Positions 1-7,553 of a stretch of DNA of 16,180 nucleotides are shown piece by piece. Positions within the stretch are counted from its first letter, which is position 1, and every line of letters starts with the position of its first letter. The stretch spans positions 1 to 16,180 of the forward strand of contig JAHQVR010000074.1 in the NCBI GenBank assembly GCA_019634245.1. Reading direction: 5' to 3'. Under the pieces are notes generated by a model. That model did not search any database and was not told the DNA's origin. It saw only the letters and a list, made by a program, of their open reading frames with translations. Source of the DNA: Gammaproteobacteria bacterium. Its GTDB lineage: Bacteria > Pseudomonadota > Gammaproteobacteria > Granulosicoccales > Granulosicoccaceae. Position numbers and translations under genes: made by a program.

Positions 1-70
1 GTACAACATAGGTAACGATGCACCGGAAATATCAATACGAGATTTTGCCACTCGCATGATTGGCATCGCT
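1..70. repeat. Inverted copy of part of the SDR decarboxylase gene at the window edge
   Basis: These 70 bases are the exact reverse complement of 354-423, inside the SDR gene to the right. Read on the plus strand they encode the same residues as codons 295-317 of that protein (YNIGNDAPEI and onward). The identity stops sharply at base 70/71, where the sequence becomes the start of a UDP-glucose dehydrogenase gene read on the minus strand. The copy is too short to be a gene and has no start of its own. A fold-back chimera at a contig end is the simplest reading (inference). A genuine inverted duplication that disrupts the dehydrogenase gene is the alternative. Confidence 0.95.
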
Positions 71-126
71 AAACAAGCCCCTGACACTAACCCCACATAA
101 CCCGCACCAATAATCGCAATTTTCAT
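71..126 (-). CDS. UDP-glucose 6-dehydrogenase, N-terminal fragment (18 codons)
   Basis: Read leftwards from the ATG at 126, the frame gives MKIAIIGAGYVGLVSGAC, the typical N-terminus of UDP-glucose/GDP-mannose dehydrogenases: a beta strand followed by the GxGYVG NAD-binding loop. The family oxidises UDP-glucose to UDP-glucuronate with two NAD+. The gene starts 23 bases after the stop of the SDR decarboxylase, on the same strand, so the two are probably cotranscribed. An AAGGA lies about 15 bases before the ATG, slightly far for a ribosome binding site. After codon 18 the frame runs into the inverted copy of the neighbouring gene (TTA GCG ATG CCA) and no longer resembles the family, which normally continues C-x-A-(D/E)-x-G-H. 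The fragment is therefore cut by the junction at 70/71. The family is clear, but the intact gene is not visible here. Confidence 0.85.
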
Positions 127-149
127 AGACGCTATCTGCCAGATCCTTA

Positions 150-1304
150 TCAGCTTGATGGAGAGTCAAGCTGTGCGCGATACCACATCAATGATCGTCG
201 TATACCTTCATCTAATTCAATACCCGGTGCGAATTCCAGCGCAGCTCGCGCCTTGGCAATGTCGGGACAACGGCGTTGTGGATTATCGGTTAGGTAGTGT
301 TCGTCATCGCTGTTTTCAAACTTTAATTGGCCGTTATAGTCCAGATGCTGTTGAGCGATGCCAATCATGCGAGTGGCAAAATCTCGTATTGATATTTCCG
401 GTGCATCGTTACCTATGTTGTACGCCTCGCCGGCTGCCCCGCGAAGCAGTATCTTAAAGTATCCAATGACAGCATCGGCCACGTAGCAAAACGTTCGTGT
501 CGGTGAGCCATCGGAGAGCAGCGTAATATCATTGCCTTCCAACACATTTCTGGCAAAATCCGGTGGCGCGCGACGATCGCTCAATGACAATCCAGGTCCA
601 TAGTTGTTAAACGGACGGGCTGTTTTTACAGGAACACCATGTTGTTGAGCGAAATTAACACACAGCGTTTCGCCATAGCGTTTGGATTCATCGTAACAAG
701 CACGGGGTCCAGTGCAAGAAACATTACCGCGATAGGATTCAGCTGTTGGGATATTTTGCGGATCAGGATCGCCGTAGATTTCGCTGGTAGAAAAGAACAA
801 GATGCCTTCGACTGGCTGTGCAGAGGTTTTTCTCTCTACAGCCAAATCCAGCAACGTGCGAATACCCAGCACATTCGCATCCATGGTTTCGATCGGGAAC
901 TGGCGATAATATATCGGTGAGGCAATAGTGGCAGCATGAATATAGAAATGCGCATTAACCGCTGAGTCAGGCCATGGATCGGTGACATCAAAGTTTATAA
1001 GCGTCAACTTCTGCTCGTCGGCCAAGGCCTCAAGCCAAGCAGGTTTGCCACGCAGAAAATTATCACTGGCAATCAGCGACACTTGCGCATCCTTGGGTTG
1101 TTCTTGATTCCAATGCACAATGGCTTTGGTCAAATAGAACCCAAGAAAGCCACCAGCACCGGTGATCACAATTTTTTTACCCGAGAACGCCTGGAGTTCG
1201 TCACCCAGCGTTTGAACGATGTATTCCAGGTCGAGTGTCTCCACCTCAAGTGAGGCTTGCAGATCTTGTTCGTTCAAGGCGTCATATCCTTTGTAGATAC
1301 CCAT
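150..1304 (-). CDS. Extended SDR nucleotide-sugar enzyme, probable UDP-glucuronate decarboxylase
   Basis: 384-residue cytosolic NAD-dependent sugar-nucleotide enzyme. The Rossmann glycine motif is G49-x-x-G52-x-x-G55 after a beta strand (KKIVIT), preceded by about 40 extra N-terminal residues. The catalytic block is STSEIYG at 172-178, with Y204-x-x-x-K208 in GPRACYDESKR. A C-terminal RRCPDIAKA stretch also matches the UDP-xylose synthase pattern. UDP-glucuronate decarboxylases carry Thr/Ser-Ser-Glu where dTDP-glucose 4,6-dehydratases carry Thr/Ser-Asp-Glu; Ser174-Glu175 favours decarboxylase. The next gene is a UDP-glucose dehydrogenase, which would supply UDP-glucuronate, so together they would give UDP-xylose. 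Strong SDR family call; the exact substrate is inferred and a related 4,6-dehydratase or 4-epimerase is possible. No clear Shine-Dalgarno precedes the ATG. Codons 295-317 are duplicated in inverted orientation at 1-70. Confidence 0.85.
   Translation of the reverse strand: MGIYKGYDALNEQDLQASLEVETLDLEYIVQTLGDELQAFSGKKIVITGAGGFLGFYLTKAIVHWNQEQPKDAQVSLIASDNFLRGKPAWLEALADEQKLTLINFDVTDPWPDSAVNAHFYIHAATIASPIYYRQFPIETMDANVLGIRTLLDLAVERKTSAQPVEGILFFSTSEIYGDPDPQNIPTAESYRGNVSCTGPRACYDESKRYGETLCVNFAQQHGVPVKTARPFNNYGPGLSLSDRRAPPDFARNVLEGNDITLLSDGSPTRTFCYVADAVIGYFKILLRGAAGEAYNIGNDAPEISIRDFATRMIGIAQQHLDYNGQLKFENSDDEHYLTDNPQRRCPDIAKARAALEFAPGIELDEGIRRSLMWYRAQLDSPSS
354..423. repeat. Internal partner of the inverted repeat at 1-70
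   Basis: This segment of the SDR gene (codons 295-317) is the likely original copy of the edge repeat. It sits in an unbroken reading frame whose protein is continuous across it, whereas the copy at 1-70 joins unrelated sequence. The two arms are identical over 70 bases and separated by 283 bases, so the contig end could fold back on itself. Confidence 0.95.
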
Positions 1305-1344
1305 AAAGATAGTTGAAGGCTAATTAATACCAAGGCGGACATAT

Positions 1345-2340
1345 TCAAAGCTTTTGGGCCACGACAGGCTTCACACAAGACTCTATCACCGGATCTAATT
1401 CAGCGAGCACAGCCGTTGACCACCGTTCTGCACTGAGATAATTCAAATGCGAATGATCGATAGTCAGCAAGCCCTCGACGTCAGGGAAGACACTCACCGC
1501 CCCTAAGTCGCTTGCGAGTTGCTGGGCGAATGCCTTGGGTGTACGAGTCCTCGGACTCACAGTGATCACCGTGCATTCCGCAGGGACACCCACTGCTTCA
1601 ATAAACTGCCGGGCTGACTGGGTGGCATCATTCAACTCATCCAGAAGCGCCGTATCGGCAACACTGACGGGTATTTTAAGGTCTTCTCGATAGAAGTCCG
1701 TTTTCCAATGACCGTTGCTACGATTACGATATAACGTCTCCGCTGATCCTTGACATAACCAGGACTGCCAAGATGAGTGTTCATCGGCACACACCGATTG
1801 TTGCCACTGTTGCAATCGCCGCTTGCGATCATACTGCACCCGGTTCGAGTCCCCCGCATCGAGCAACACCTGAAAGGTGCCATTGATTTCAGTAGAAAAA
1901 AACGGATCGGCATTCACCACCAGCACACTGGGGTTAAGCTGATGAGTCTCGATGATGGTTTGAGCCACCGGGCTCATCGCGCCATTGCCAAACCCCATCA
2001 CGTAGTGCGAAATGCCAGTATTAGCGAAATATGTGGATGCCGCCTGCGTCGAAAACGCATACTGCGTATTACTGTTTCCTAAAAACAATACCTCCGCCGC
2101 CTGCAGCGCATCTATCACCTTGGGTTCGCTGCCTTTAAAAAGCGCATAGTGTTCGTAGTCACCGTAGCGCGTGCTGTGACAATACGCCATGTAGTGTTCC
2201 TCATCATAGCCACCGGCATGGCATGCCCCTATCCAAGGAAACAGATCGGTGCGTTTGAACACGAACACCATGGATCCGATCAGCACAAACAGACTGACAA
2301 AAACAATGGCGTAGCGCTGATGACTGTCAATTCTATTCAT
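1345..2340 (-). CDS. Membrane-anchored SGNH-like protein, putative partner of the MBOAT acyltransferase
   Basis: About 331 residues from the ATG at 2340. That start has AGGTGAG just upstream, whereas the GTG at 2349, three codons earlier, has no ribosome binding site; the numbering here counts from the GTG. Residues 13-31 are a signal anchor, so most of the protein should be periplasmic. Two blocks look like an SGNH fold: FLGNSNTQ at 89-96, with Ser93 in place of the block-I GDS serine, and IDHSHLN at 297-303, with D298-x-x-H301 as the block-V Asp/His pair. Periplasmic SGNH partners such as AlgJ/AlgX work with MBOAT proteins in alginate acetylation, and this gene begins within 10 bases of the stop of an AlgI-like gene, so a glycan O-acyl transfer or esterase role is inferred. 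Overall similarity to AlgJ is not evident and the block-I Asp is replaced by Asn, so activity is uncertain. Confidence 0.7.
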   Translation of the reverse strand: MNRIDSHQRYAIVFVSLFVLIGSMVFVFKRTDLFPWIGACHAGGYDEEHYMAYCHSTRYGDYEHYALFKGSEPKVIDALQAAEVLFLGNSNTQYAFSTQAASTYFANTGISHYVMGFGNGAMSPVAQTIIETHQLNPSVLVVNADPFFSTEINGTFQVLLDAGDSNRVQYDRKRRLQQWQQSVCADEHSSWQSWLCQGSAETLYRNRSNGHWKTDFYREDLKIPVSVADTALLDELNDATQSARQFIEAVGVPAECTVITVSPRTRTPKAFAQQLASDLGAVSVFPDVEGLLTIDHSHLNYLSAERWSTAVLAELDPVIESCVKPVVAQKL

Positions 2341-2349
2341 CAAACTCAC

Positions 2350-3954
2350 CTAGAATTGAAAGTATAAAAATTGGGAAGCGCCGGTGCCACCAAAACAGGC
2401 ATAGGCGGCGACTACCGCCGAGACGATCGCGAACGCTGGGTTTACTCGCCAGGCCAACCACCGCGACAGCAGGTTGGGTGCGGTTTGCGTCAGCGCCGGT
2501 TCATATCGATGCATCCACTGCTGCGTATTCGGCCAGAACAGAGCAAAGAATATCGGCACTGACAAAGACAACAGCGCTGTAACGGTTCCCACGGAATCCA
2601 CCTGTATCTGCGCGCCACTCAATACAGCCACATCGCGCAAAGGAGTAAACAACGGCCCCATGTTTGTCAGTGTTTTAAATTCAATTCCGGCGTTGGTCAG
2701 TAAAGCAACGACCGAGGCAGATTTTGTACTCCACTCGATAGGAACGGCCACGCCATTGAACCCCGCCATTCCGGCAAGCACGCGCCCGGCACTCTCCATC
2801 GATTCTGCTCGGAACACAACCCATGCGACCACGACCGCCAGCAGCGTCAGACTCTGCGCGAACACTCGGCCAACGAAGCCTTCAAGCGACCAACCCCACC
2901 GACGCCACGCGTGATTAATCAGCAAGTAAAGGCCGTGAATGCCACCCCAAATCACAAAGGTCCACCCAGCACCATGCCACAAGCCTCCAAGCAGCATTAC
3001 GATCATCAAGTTCACATACGTTCGGGTCGGACCTCGCTGGCTACCTCCTAACGGAATGTATAGGTAGTCCTTTAGAAAACGCGACAAGGTCATGTGCCAA
3101 CGACGCCAGAAGTCGATAATGCTGCAGGCTTTGTATGGAGAATTGAAATTCAGCGGCAACCGAATGCCGAACAAACAACCTAGACCAATGGCCATATCCG
3201 AATAACCGGAAAAATCAAAATACAGTTGAAGGCTGTAAGCCAGCGCACCGGTCCAGGCCTCTAGAAAACTCAGCTCTACGCCCGTTGCAGCCAGTCCAAA
3301 CACGGTATCGCTATAAGGGGCTACGCCATCAGCCACAATGACCTTTTTAAACAACCCAATAAAAAAGAGGGTGCTACCCAGAATCAAATTCTGCAGTTTC
3401 AATCCGGTATGGGCTGCGAACTGCGGCAGCATGTCTTTGTGGTGAACGATCGGCCCGGCAATCAGTTGCGGGAAGAAAGTGACAAACAGTGCATAACGTG
3501 AAAAACTTCGCTCGCCTTCAGAATCACGGTAGGTATCCACCAAATAGGCAATCTGTTGAAACGTGAAAAATGAGATGGCCAGTGGCAGTACGATATGGTG
3601 TAAATGAATCTCTGAACCCAAAATGGTATTGGCACTGGCGACAAAAAAACCCGCGTATTTAAACCAGGCGATACAGCCGAGGTTCATCGTTATACCCGCT
3701 GCTAATAACCATTGACGGCGCCTCACCAAATTCCGGGGCGTGCGCATCAGCGCTTGCCCAACACCGTAATTCCAAAGCACCGAGGCGGTGATCAGTAGCA
3801 GATACCGTGGCTCCCACCATCCGTAGAACGTCAATGATGCGGTGATCAAAGCCAAAATCGCCCAGTCCGGTCGGCTGGCTCGGCATAGTAGATGGTAAGC
3901 CAGTAACGTCAGCGGTAAAAAGACGAATATAAAGCCTAGGGAGTTAAACAGCAT
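2350..3954 (-). CDS. AlgI-like membrane-bound O-acyltransferase (MBOAT)
   Basis: Multi-pass inner-membrane protein, 534 residues from the ATG at 3954. I chose this start because GGAGGTG sits a few bases upstream and the protein then begins MLFNSLGFIFVFLP, the usual AlgI-type N-terminus; the longer frame to 3993 adds 13 unlikely residues. MBOAT marks in order: PQLIAGPIVHH around 162-172, LYFDFSGYSDMAIG around 244-257, FWRRWHMTLSRFLKDYL at 282-298, and WHGAGWTFVIWGGIHG at 326-341, with the two family histidines at about 327 and 340. Such proteins move an acyl group, often acetyl, across the membrane for modification of alginate, cellulose or other surface polysaccharides. Length and order match the AlgI/DltB-type family. 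It is the first gene of the minus-strand block, followed directly by the SGNH partner. Because the neighbours make nucleotide sugars, a capsule or exopolysaccharide target is inferred rather than alginate. Confidence 0.92.
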   Translation of the reverse strand: MLFNSLGFIFVFLPLTLLAYHLLCRASRPDWAILALITASLTFYGWWEPRYLLLITASVLWNYGVGQALMRTPRNLVRRRQWLLAAGITMNLGCIAWFKYAGFFVASANTILGSEIHLHHIVLPLAISFFTFQQIAYLVDTYRDSEGERSFSRYALFVTFFPQLIAGPIVHHKDMLPQFAAHTGLKLQNLILGSTLFFIGLFKKVIVADGVAPYSDTVFGLAATGVELSFLEAWTGALAYSLQLYFDFSGYSDMAIGLGCLFGIRLPLNFNSPYKACSIIDFWRRWHMTLSRFLKDYLYIPLGGSQRGPTRTYVNLMIVMLLGGLWHGAGWTFVIWGGIHGLYLLINHAWRRWGWSLEGFVGRVFAQSLTLLAVVVAWVVFRAESMESAGRVLAGMAGFNGVAVPIEWSTKSASVVALLTNAGIEFKTLTNMGPLFTPLRDVAVLSGAQIQVDSVGTVTALLSLSVPIFFALFWPNTQQWMHRYEPALTQTAPNLLSRWLAWRVNPAFAIVSAVVAAYACFGGTGASQFLYFQF

Positions 3955-4076
3955 CACACCTCCCGGAATATTGAGACACAGCCGTGAACCCATGATGGAA
4001 CTTCGCCAACGGTGCGCCCACTAACTGTAGAAGGGAAGGACCTGTAATCGTGTCAGTATCACACAAGGTAACCGCT

Positions 4077-4616
4077 ATGACATCAACACTCACAAACACC
4101 CAGTCAGCCCCAAAACCAAACTGTGCTGCGCTTAACCCCGATCGTGTTTTGTCAAAAAAGATCCTTCGGGGTATGCTGTGGGCGATTCTCATACTGGCCA
4201 CCCTACCCTGGACTGCCAACATCGCATTGGCTAAAGACCCTATCTACACCTCGTTCATGGATAACTCGGCTGTCGGTGGCTATGATGTGGTGAGCTATTA
4301 CCAAGACGGCGGACCCAAAAAGGGTTCGGATAAATTCAAAACAGACTACAAAGGCGCCGAGTGGTTTTTTACCACCAAAGAAAACCTGGAGGCGTTTGTG
4401 GCTGAGCCAGAGAAATACGCACCTCAATACGGCGGTTATTGTGCATTCGCCGTGGCGATGAATCAAACAGTGAAGGGCGATCCGTTGCAATGGACATTTG
4501 TCGAAGACAAGTTGTACCTGAACATCAACGCGTCGATCAAAGAGAAATGGCAGTCCAATCAAGACGAATTCATTTCCAGGGGCGATACCAACTGGCCTTC
4601 GTTGCTGGCGGAATAA
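4077..4616 (+). CDS. Exported YHS-domain protein
   Basis: 179 residues from the ATG at 4077, which has AAGGT 8 bases upstream. A GTG at 4050 in the same frame, with AAGGA upstream, is an alternative that adds 9 residues. The hydrophobic stretch GMLWAILILATLPWTANIALA (about 32-52) ends in an AxA-type site before KDPIYT, so export to the periplasm, or anchoring, is likely; the polar leader before it is long. The mature part is one YHS domain: GGYDVVSYYQDG, then GAEWFFTTKENLEAF, EKYAPQYGGYCAFAVA (Cys at about 122), and a closing LQWTFVEDKLYLNIN strand. The YHS family is linked to metal handling, but the function of the exported single-domain form is not established. The gene stands alone, divergent from the acyltransferase block and convergent with the M48 gene 40 bases downstream. 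Confidence 0.88.
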   Translation: MTSTLTNTQSAPKPNCAALNPDRVLSKKILRGMLWAILILATLPWTANIALAKDPIYTSFMDNSAVGGYDVVSYYQDGGPKKGSDKFKTDYKGAEWFFTTKENLEAFVAEPEKYAPQYGGYCAFAVAMNQTVKGDPLQWTFVEDKLYLNINASIKEKWQSNQDEFISRGDTNWPSLLAE

Positions 4617-4656
4617 ATGACTGACAACAATGGCAGAATTGCGGAGCTGGGGCGGC

Positions 4657-6666
4657 TCAGGCAGCCTGCGCAGACGTTTCATCGCTATTGCCCCTGGATA
4701 TTGCTACATCACAGCCCAGTGACGCACTGAATATTTTCAGCAACGCGATTTCCGCCTTTGTCACGTGGTTGTCTTGCATGACGATTTCACGACAATGTTC
4801 GACAAAGGCCTGGCGAATGGGCCTGGGCTGAACCAACAGTGTTTGGAAGGCACCTTCCAGCTTCTCAATAACACCTGCATCTGAGCTTTTACTACGTGGG
4901 ATATTCTCAATCGTGTAGGCTCTCAACACGCGACGGTAGTCAGCGTCGATCTCGGCCTCAGGCGCACCTGAACCTTCGATAACGAGCGATAATAGAAGCG
5001 CAAACTCTTCTCCCATTTGATCAAAGGTTTTCGCCGCTACTCCTTCAGCTGGAGTGTTAGCATCTTCAGCTTTCTTGGTTAGTATGGGGAAATCGGCATT
5101 GAGCTTATGTCGGAGGAGTTGAACCGTCACATAGGTCGTTAGATTGTATTGCTTTTCAGCAATCAGCAGGCGTTCCAAGTTTTTTAAAAACCGTCTGCGA
5201 TTCTCTTCCTGCACACTACCGCTTAAACGACTGGTAGCGTGTTCAATGATAGTGTTGGGTTGGGAGCGCAAATCTGCCTCTAACACTTCGAGTATGTGCT
5301 TTACCTGATCGGTAAAATTCTGATTATAAGCAAATGACACTGCACTGAGATAGCTGCGTCGGTCAATAGATTCATCGACTGCGAAAACGGCAAACAAAAC
5401 CGCCAGACAGGACGACGCATCTTGCATCATCATCGATGCACGATCGGTTAACGGCTCTAAGAACACATCATCGTCATGGCTAATCACCACTCCATCTCCC
5501 ACAATTATTGCGTTGTTATCAGCTGAATCGCTGGCTTCATTTGTAAATTCTGTTTCGCTATCAACTTCAGTGTTTGTATCAGCGCCGCTGTCAGCAAAAA
5601 ATGCCGATCCACCGAACAAACTCGTCACTTCATTGGCCGTGTTTAGTGATTTGGCCTGAAACTCACTGCGTGATTCTTTCTTCTGTCGACGTTTCTGCAT
5701 GCCCGTCGGGCAGATAATCTTGATGCGCTTTTGAATCGGGGGATGACTGGCCGTTAGCTTCTTCCACCAAGCACTAAGATCCCCACCTTGAAAACATAAG
5801 TGCGCAATTTCAGCGGCATAGTGCCCTTGCAGTGGCTTGTCAATATCTGCGTCACGAATGGCACTCAAGGCTGATGCGAGTGCTTGCGGATTTCGTGTGT
5901 ATTGAACGGCTGTGGCGTCAGCTAAGTACTCGCGCTGACGGGAAAAACCCGAACGAATCAGTGTAGCGCTAACAACGCCCACAAACCCAACCACTTTAAA
6001 CACAGCTCCCACCAGTATGCCTGGATGATGCAGCGGAGCGTTACGATCCCAGACTTCGTGCATTAACAATGAACCAATTTCATCCACTGCCAATAATCCA
6101 CCCATCACAATGAATAGTTTCATATTCAGGGGAACATCCCCGTTGGCAACGTGCGCATACTCGTGGGCCACCACTGCCTGCAGCTCGTCACGATCCAGCT
6201 CATCGAGAAGCCCTTGAGTTACTACCATCGCAGGGTTGTCTTTAAACCCACCCACGACGAACGCATTCAAACTGGCTTCGTTGCGCAGTACATAAATATC
6301 AGGGCGACGACAGCGTGAGGCTACACACATCTCCGCTACCACATTGCGTAGCCGCTGATCTTGTCGCTTATCCTGACCACTGCCGACCGGCTCTGCACCA
6401 AAGCGCTTGGCTAGTACTGCCCCACCACCTCGAACATCGAAATAGCGAAACAAACAACCGATAACAATAGCAGCCCAGAACAATCCGATTAAACACTTCG
6501 CGGGCAGCGACAGTTCGTACAAACTGTCCGCCGAACCAAAGAACATCATGATCGAACCGATGAAAACCTGAATGAGCGTCGCCATTCCGAACATCGCAAC
6601 GATAAATGCGACGAGTAGCAACGCAGACTGGCGTCGTGCGTTGTCTTGGTGACCGAAAAAGTCCAT
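4657..6666 (-). CDS. M48-family zinc metalloprotease with long C-terminal extension
   Basis: 669 residues. Membrane segments lie near 15-42, 57-72, 183-202 and 216-238, as in HtpX-type proteases. The zinc site is H168-E-Y-A-H172 (VVAHEYAHVANGD), with the third ligand E246 in REYLAD. Residues up to about 320 make a complete M48 domain. The rest is unusual: a basic KKRRQKKE-like patch near 325, an acidic Ser/Thr/Asp/Glu-rich linker around 355-400, then about 260 mainly helical residues. The last about 70 residues (IVMQDNHVTKAEIALLKIFSASLG) resemble a TerB-type helical module by eye. It follows the LemA gene by 47 bases on the same strand, a common LemA/M48 pairing. A role in membrane-protein quality control is inferred from family. 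No strong ribosome binding site is visible. Confidence 0.9.
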   Translation of the reverse strand: MDFFGHQDNARRQSALLLVAFIVAMFGMATLIQVFIGSIMMFFGSADSLYELSLPAKCLIGLFWAAIVIGCLFRYFDVRGGGAVLAKRFGAEPVGSGQDKRQDQRLRNVVAEMCVASRCRRPDIYVLRNEASLNAFVVGGFKDNPAMVVTQGLLDELDRDELQAVVAHEYAHVANGDVPLNMKLFIVMGGLLAVDEIGSLLMHEVWDRNAPLHHPGILVGAVFKVVGFVGVVSATLIRSGFSRQREYLADATAVQYTRNPQALASALSAIRDADIDKPLQGHYAAEIAHLCFQGGDLSAWWKKLTASHPPIQKRIKIICPTGMQKRRQKKESRSEFQAKSLNTANEVTSLFGGSAFFADSGADTNTEVDSETEFTNEASDSADNNAIIVGDGVVISHDDDVFLEPLTDRASMMMQDASSCLAVLFAVFAVDESIDRRSYLSAVSFAYNQNFTDQVKHILEVLEADLRSQPNTIIEHATSRLSGSVQEENRRRFLKNLERLLIAEKQYNLTTYVTVQLLRHKLNADFPILTKKAEDANTPAEGVAAKTFDQMGEEFALLLSLVIEGSGAPEAEIDADYRRVLRAYTIENIPRSKSSDAGVIEKLEGAFQTLLVQPRPIRQAFVEHCREIVMQDNHVTKAEIALLKIFSASLGCDVAISRGNSDETSAQAA

Positions 6667-6713
6667 AAAGTAGTGTTAAGAACTAAGGCTTAGGAAAGTG
6701 CTCCCAAGCTTCG

Positions 6714-7304
6714 TTAAGCAAAGGACACATTGATTGGCTTGGCCATGTCTTCATTGGCCATTTCAAATAAATTCGCCTCCCGAAAGGCGCAAAGATTCGC
6801 GACGATGACCGCGGGGAATTGTTCCCGAGCCGTGTTATAACGCATTACAGAATCACTATAGGATTGACGTGCAAAGCCGACTCGATTTTCCGTGGTTGTC
6901 AGCTCCTCATGCAGATCAGCCATTCGCTCATCCGCTTTAAGCTCAGGATAGTCTTCCATAACCAGACTGAGCTTACCCATCGCGTTGGTCAGTCGACCTT
7001 CCGCCTTTGCCAAGGCGTCCACCAAAGTAGAATTCTCGGGATACTCGGCGGCTGAATCGCACGCTTGCTTGGCACCGTTTCGAGCTTCGGTCACCGCCAG
7101 CAGCGTTTGATTTTCATGATCCATATAAGCTTTGGCGATTTCTACCAAATTCGGAATCAGTTCATAGCGGCGCTGCAGTTGCACATCAATTTGGGAAAAA
7201 GAGTTCTTAAACCGATTTCTGAGTGTTATGAGTTTGTTGTAAATCAATACGGCGTAAGCCAGTACAAGCAAAACAATGATGGTTAGAATGGCAGCAGCTG
7301 ACAT
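6714..7304 (-). CDS. lemA: LemA family protein
   Basis: 196 residues from the ATG at 7304, preceded by GGAG 8 bases upstream; the open frame to 7340 adds 12 residues without support. The N-terminus is a membrane anchor (about residues 3-22, ILTIIVLLVLAYAVLIYN), followed by the family signature NSFSQIDVQLQRRYELIPNL and a long helical, cytoplasmic or periplasmic bundle with ENQTLLAVTEAR, DYPELKA and ENRVGFARQSYSDSVMRYN. These blocks and the length are standard for LemA. The biochemical role of the family is not firmly known; it is repeatedly found beside M48 proteases, as here, where the M48 gene starts 47 bases downstream. The upstream region (7305-7553) probably holds the promoter of the pair. 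Confidence 0.95.
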   Translation of the reverse strand: MSAAAILTIIVLLVLAYAVLIYNKLITLRNRFKNSFSQIDVQLQRRYELIPNLVEIAKAYMDHENQTLLAVTEARNGAKQACDSAAEYPENSTLVDALAKAEGRLTNAMGKLSLVMEDYPELKADERMADLHEELTTTENRVGFARQSYSDSVMRYNTAREQFPAVIVANLCAFREANLFEMANEDMAKPINVSFA

Positions 7305-7404
7305 GGTTTTTCTCCGAACCATTTGTAAAAATACCTGCATTTTCTAGCGGCACAACCTTCGACTTCTGCGGTACGAATAGGGAAGTTGTGTGACAGCGAG
7401 TGAG

Positions 7405-7418
7405 CTATTTACAAATAG
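7405..7418. repeat. Small palindrome upstream of lemA
   Basis: CTATTT-AC-AAATAG: two 6-base arms with a 2-base centre, about 100 bases before the lemA start. It lies in the 249-base gene-free stretch 7305-7553, where no convincing sigma-70 promoter was found by eye. It could be an operator, but short AT-rich palindromes also arise by chance. Confidence 0.3.
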
Positions 7419-7448
7419 AGTGTGGACATCTGCACAGCCTCATTCAAC

Positions 7449-7484
7449 CTCGTTAACTACATCACAGACAAAGTGTTAACCGAG
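7449..7484. repeat. GTTAAC-containing inverted repeat upstream of lemA
   Basis: CTCGTTAAC (7449-7457) and GTTAACCGAG (7475-7484) form 9-base arms with one unpaired C and a 17-base loop. It lies about 145 bases before the lemA start and about 70 bases past the stop of the S41 protease gene, both on the minus strand. There is no T-run after either arm, so it is not an obvious intrinsic terminator; a regulator site or a weak mRNA structure is possible. Confidence 0.4.
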
Positions 7485-7553
7485 CCCATTCACCCACGTG
7501 GACTGATTGGCATTCAGTATCATGGCGGTTAGAGTTTACGGTGAGGTAAAAAA

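Noticed and set aside
155..457. Plus-strand open frame opposite the SDR gene, with others opposite the acyltransferase and protease genes
   Set aside because: They lie antisense to well-supported family genes, show no family motifs and have no ribosome binding sites.
3955..3993. N-terminal extension of the MBOAT frame (13 residues)
   Set aside because: The inner ATG at 3954 has a GGAGGTG ribosome binding site and gives the standard AlgI-type N-terminus.
4077..4616. Selenoprotein version of the YHS family
   Set aside because: The frame has no internal TGA and the YHS cysteine is encoded as a normal Cys codon.
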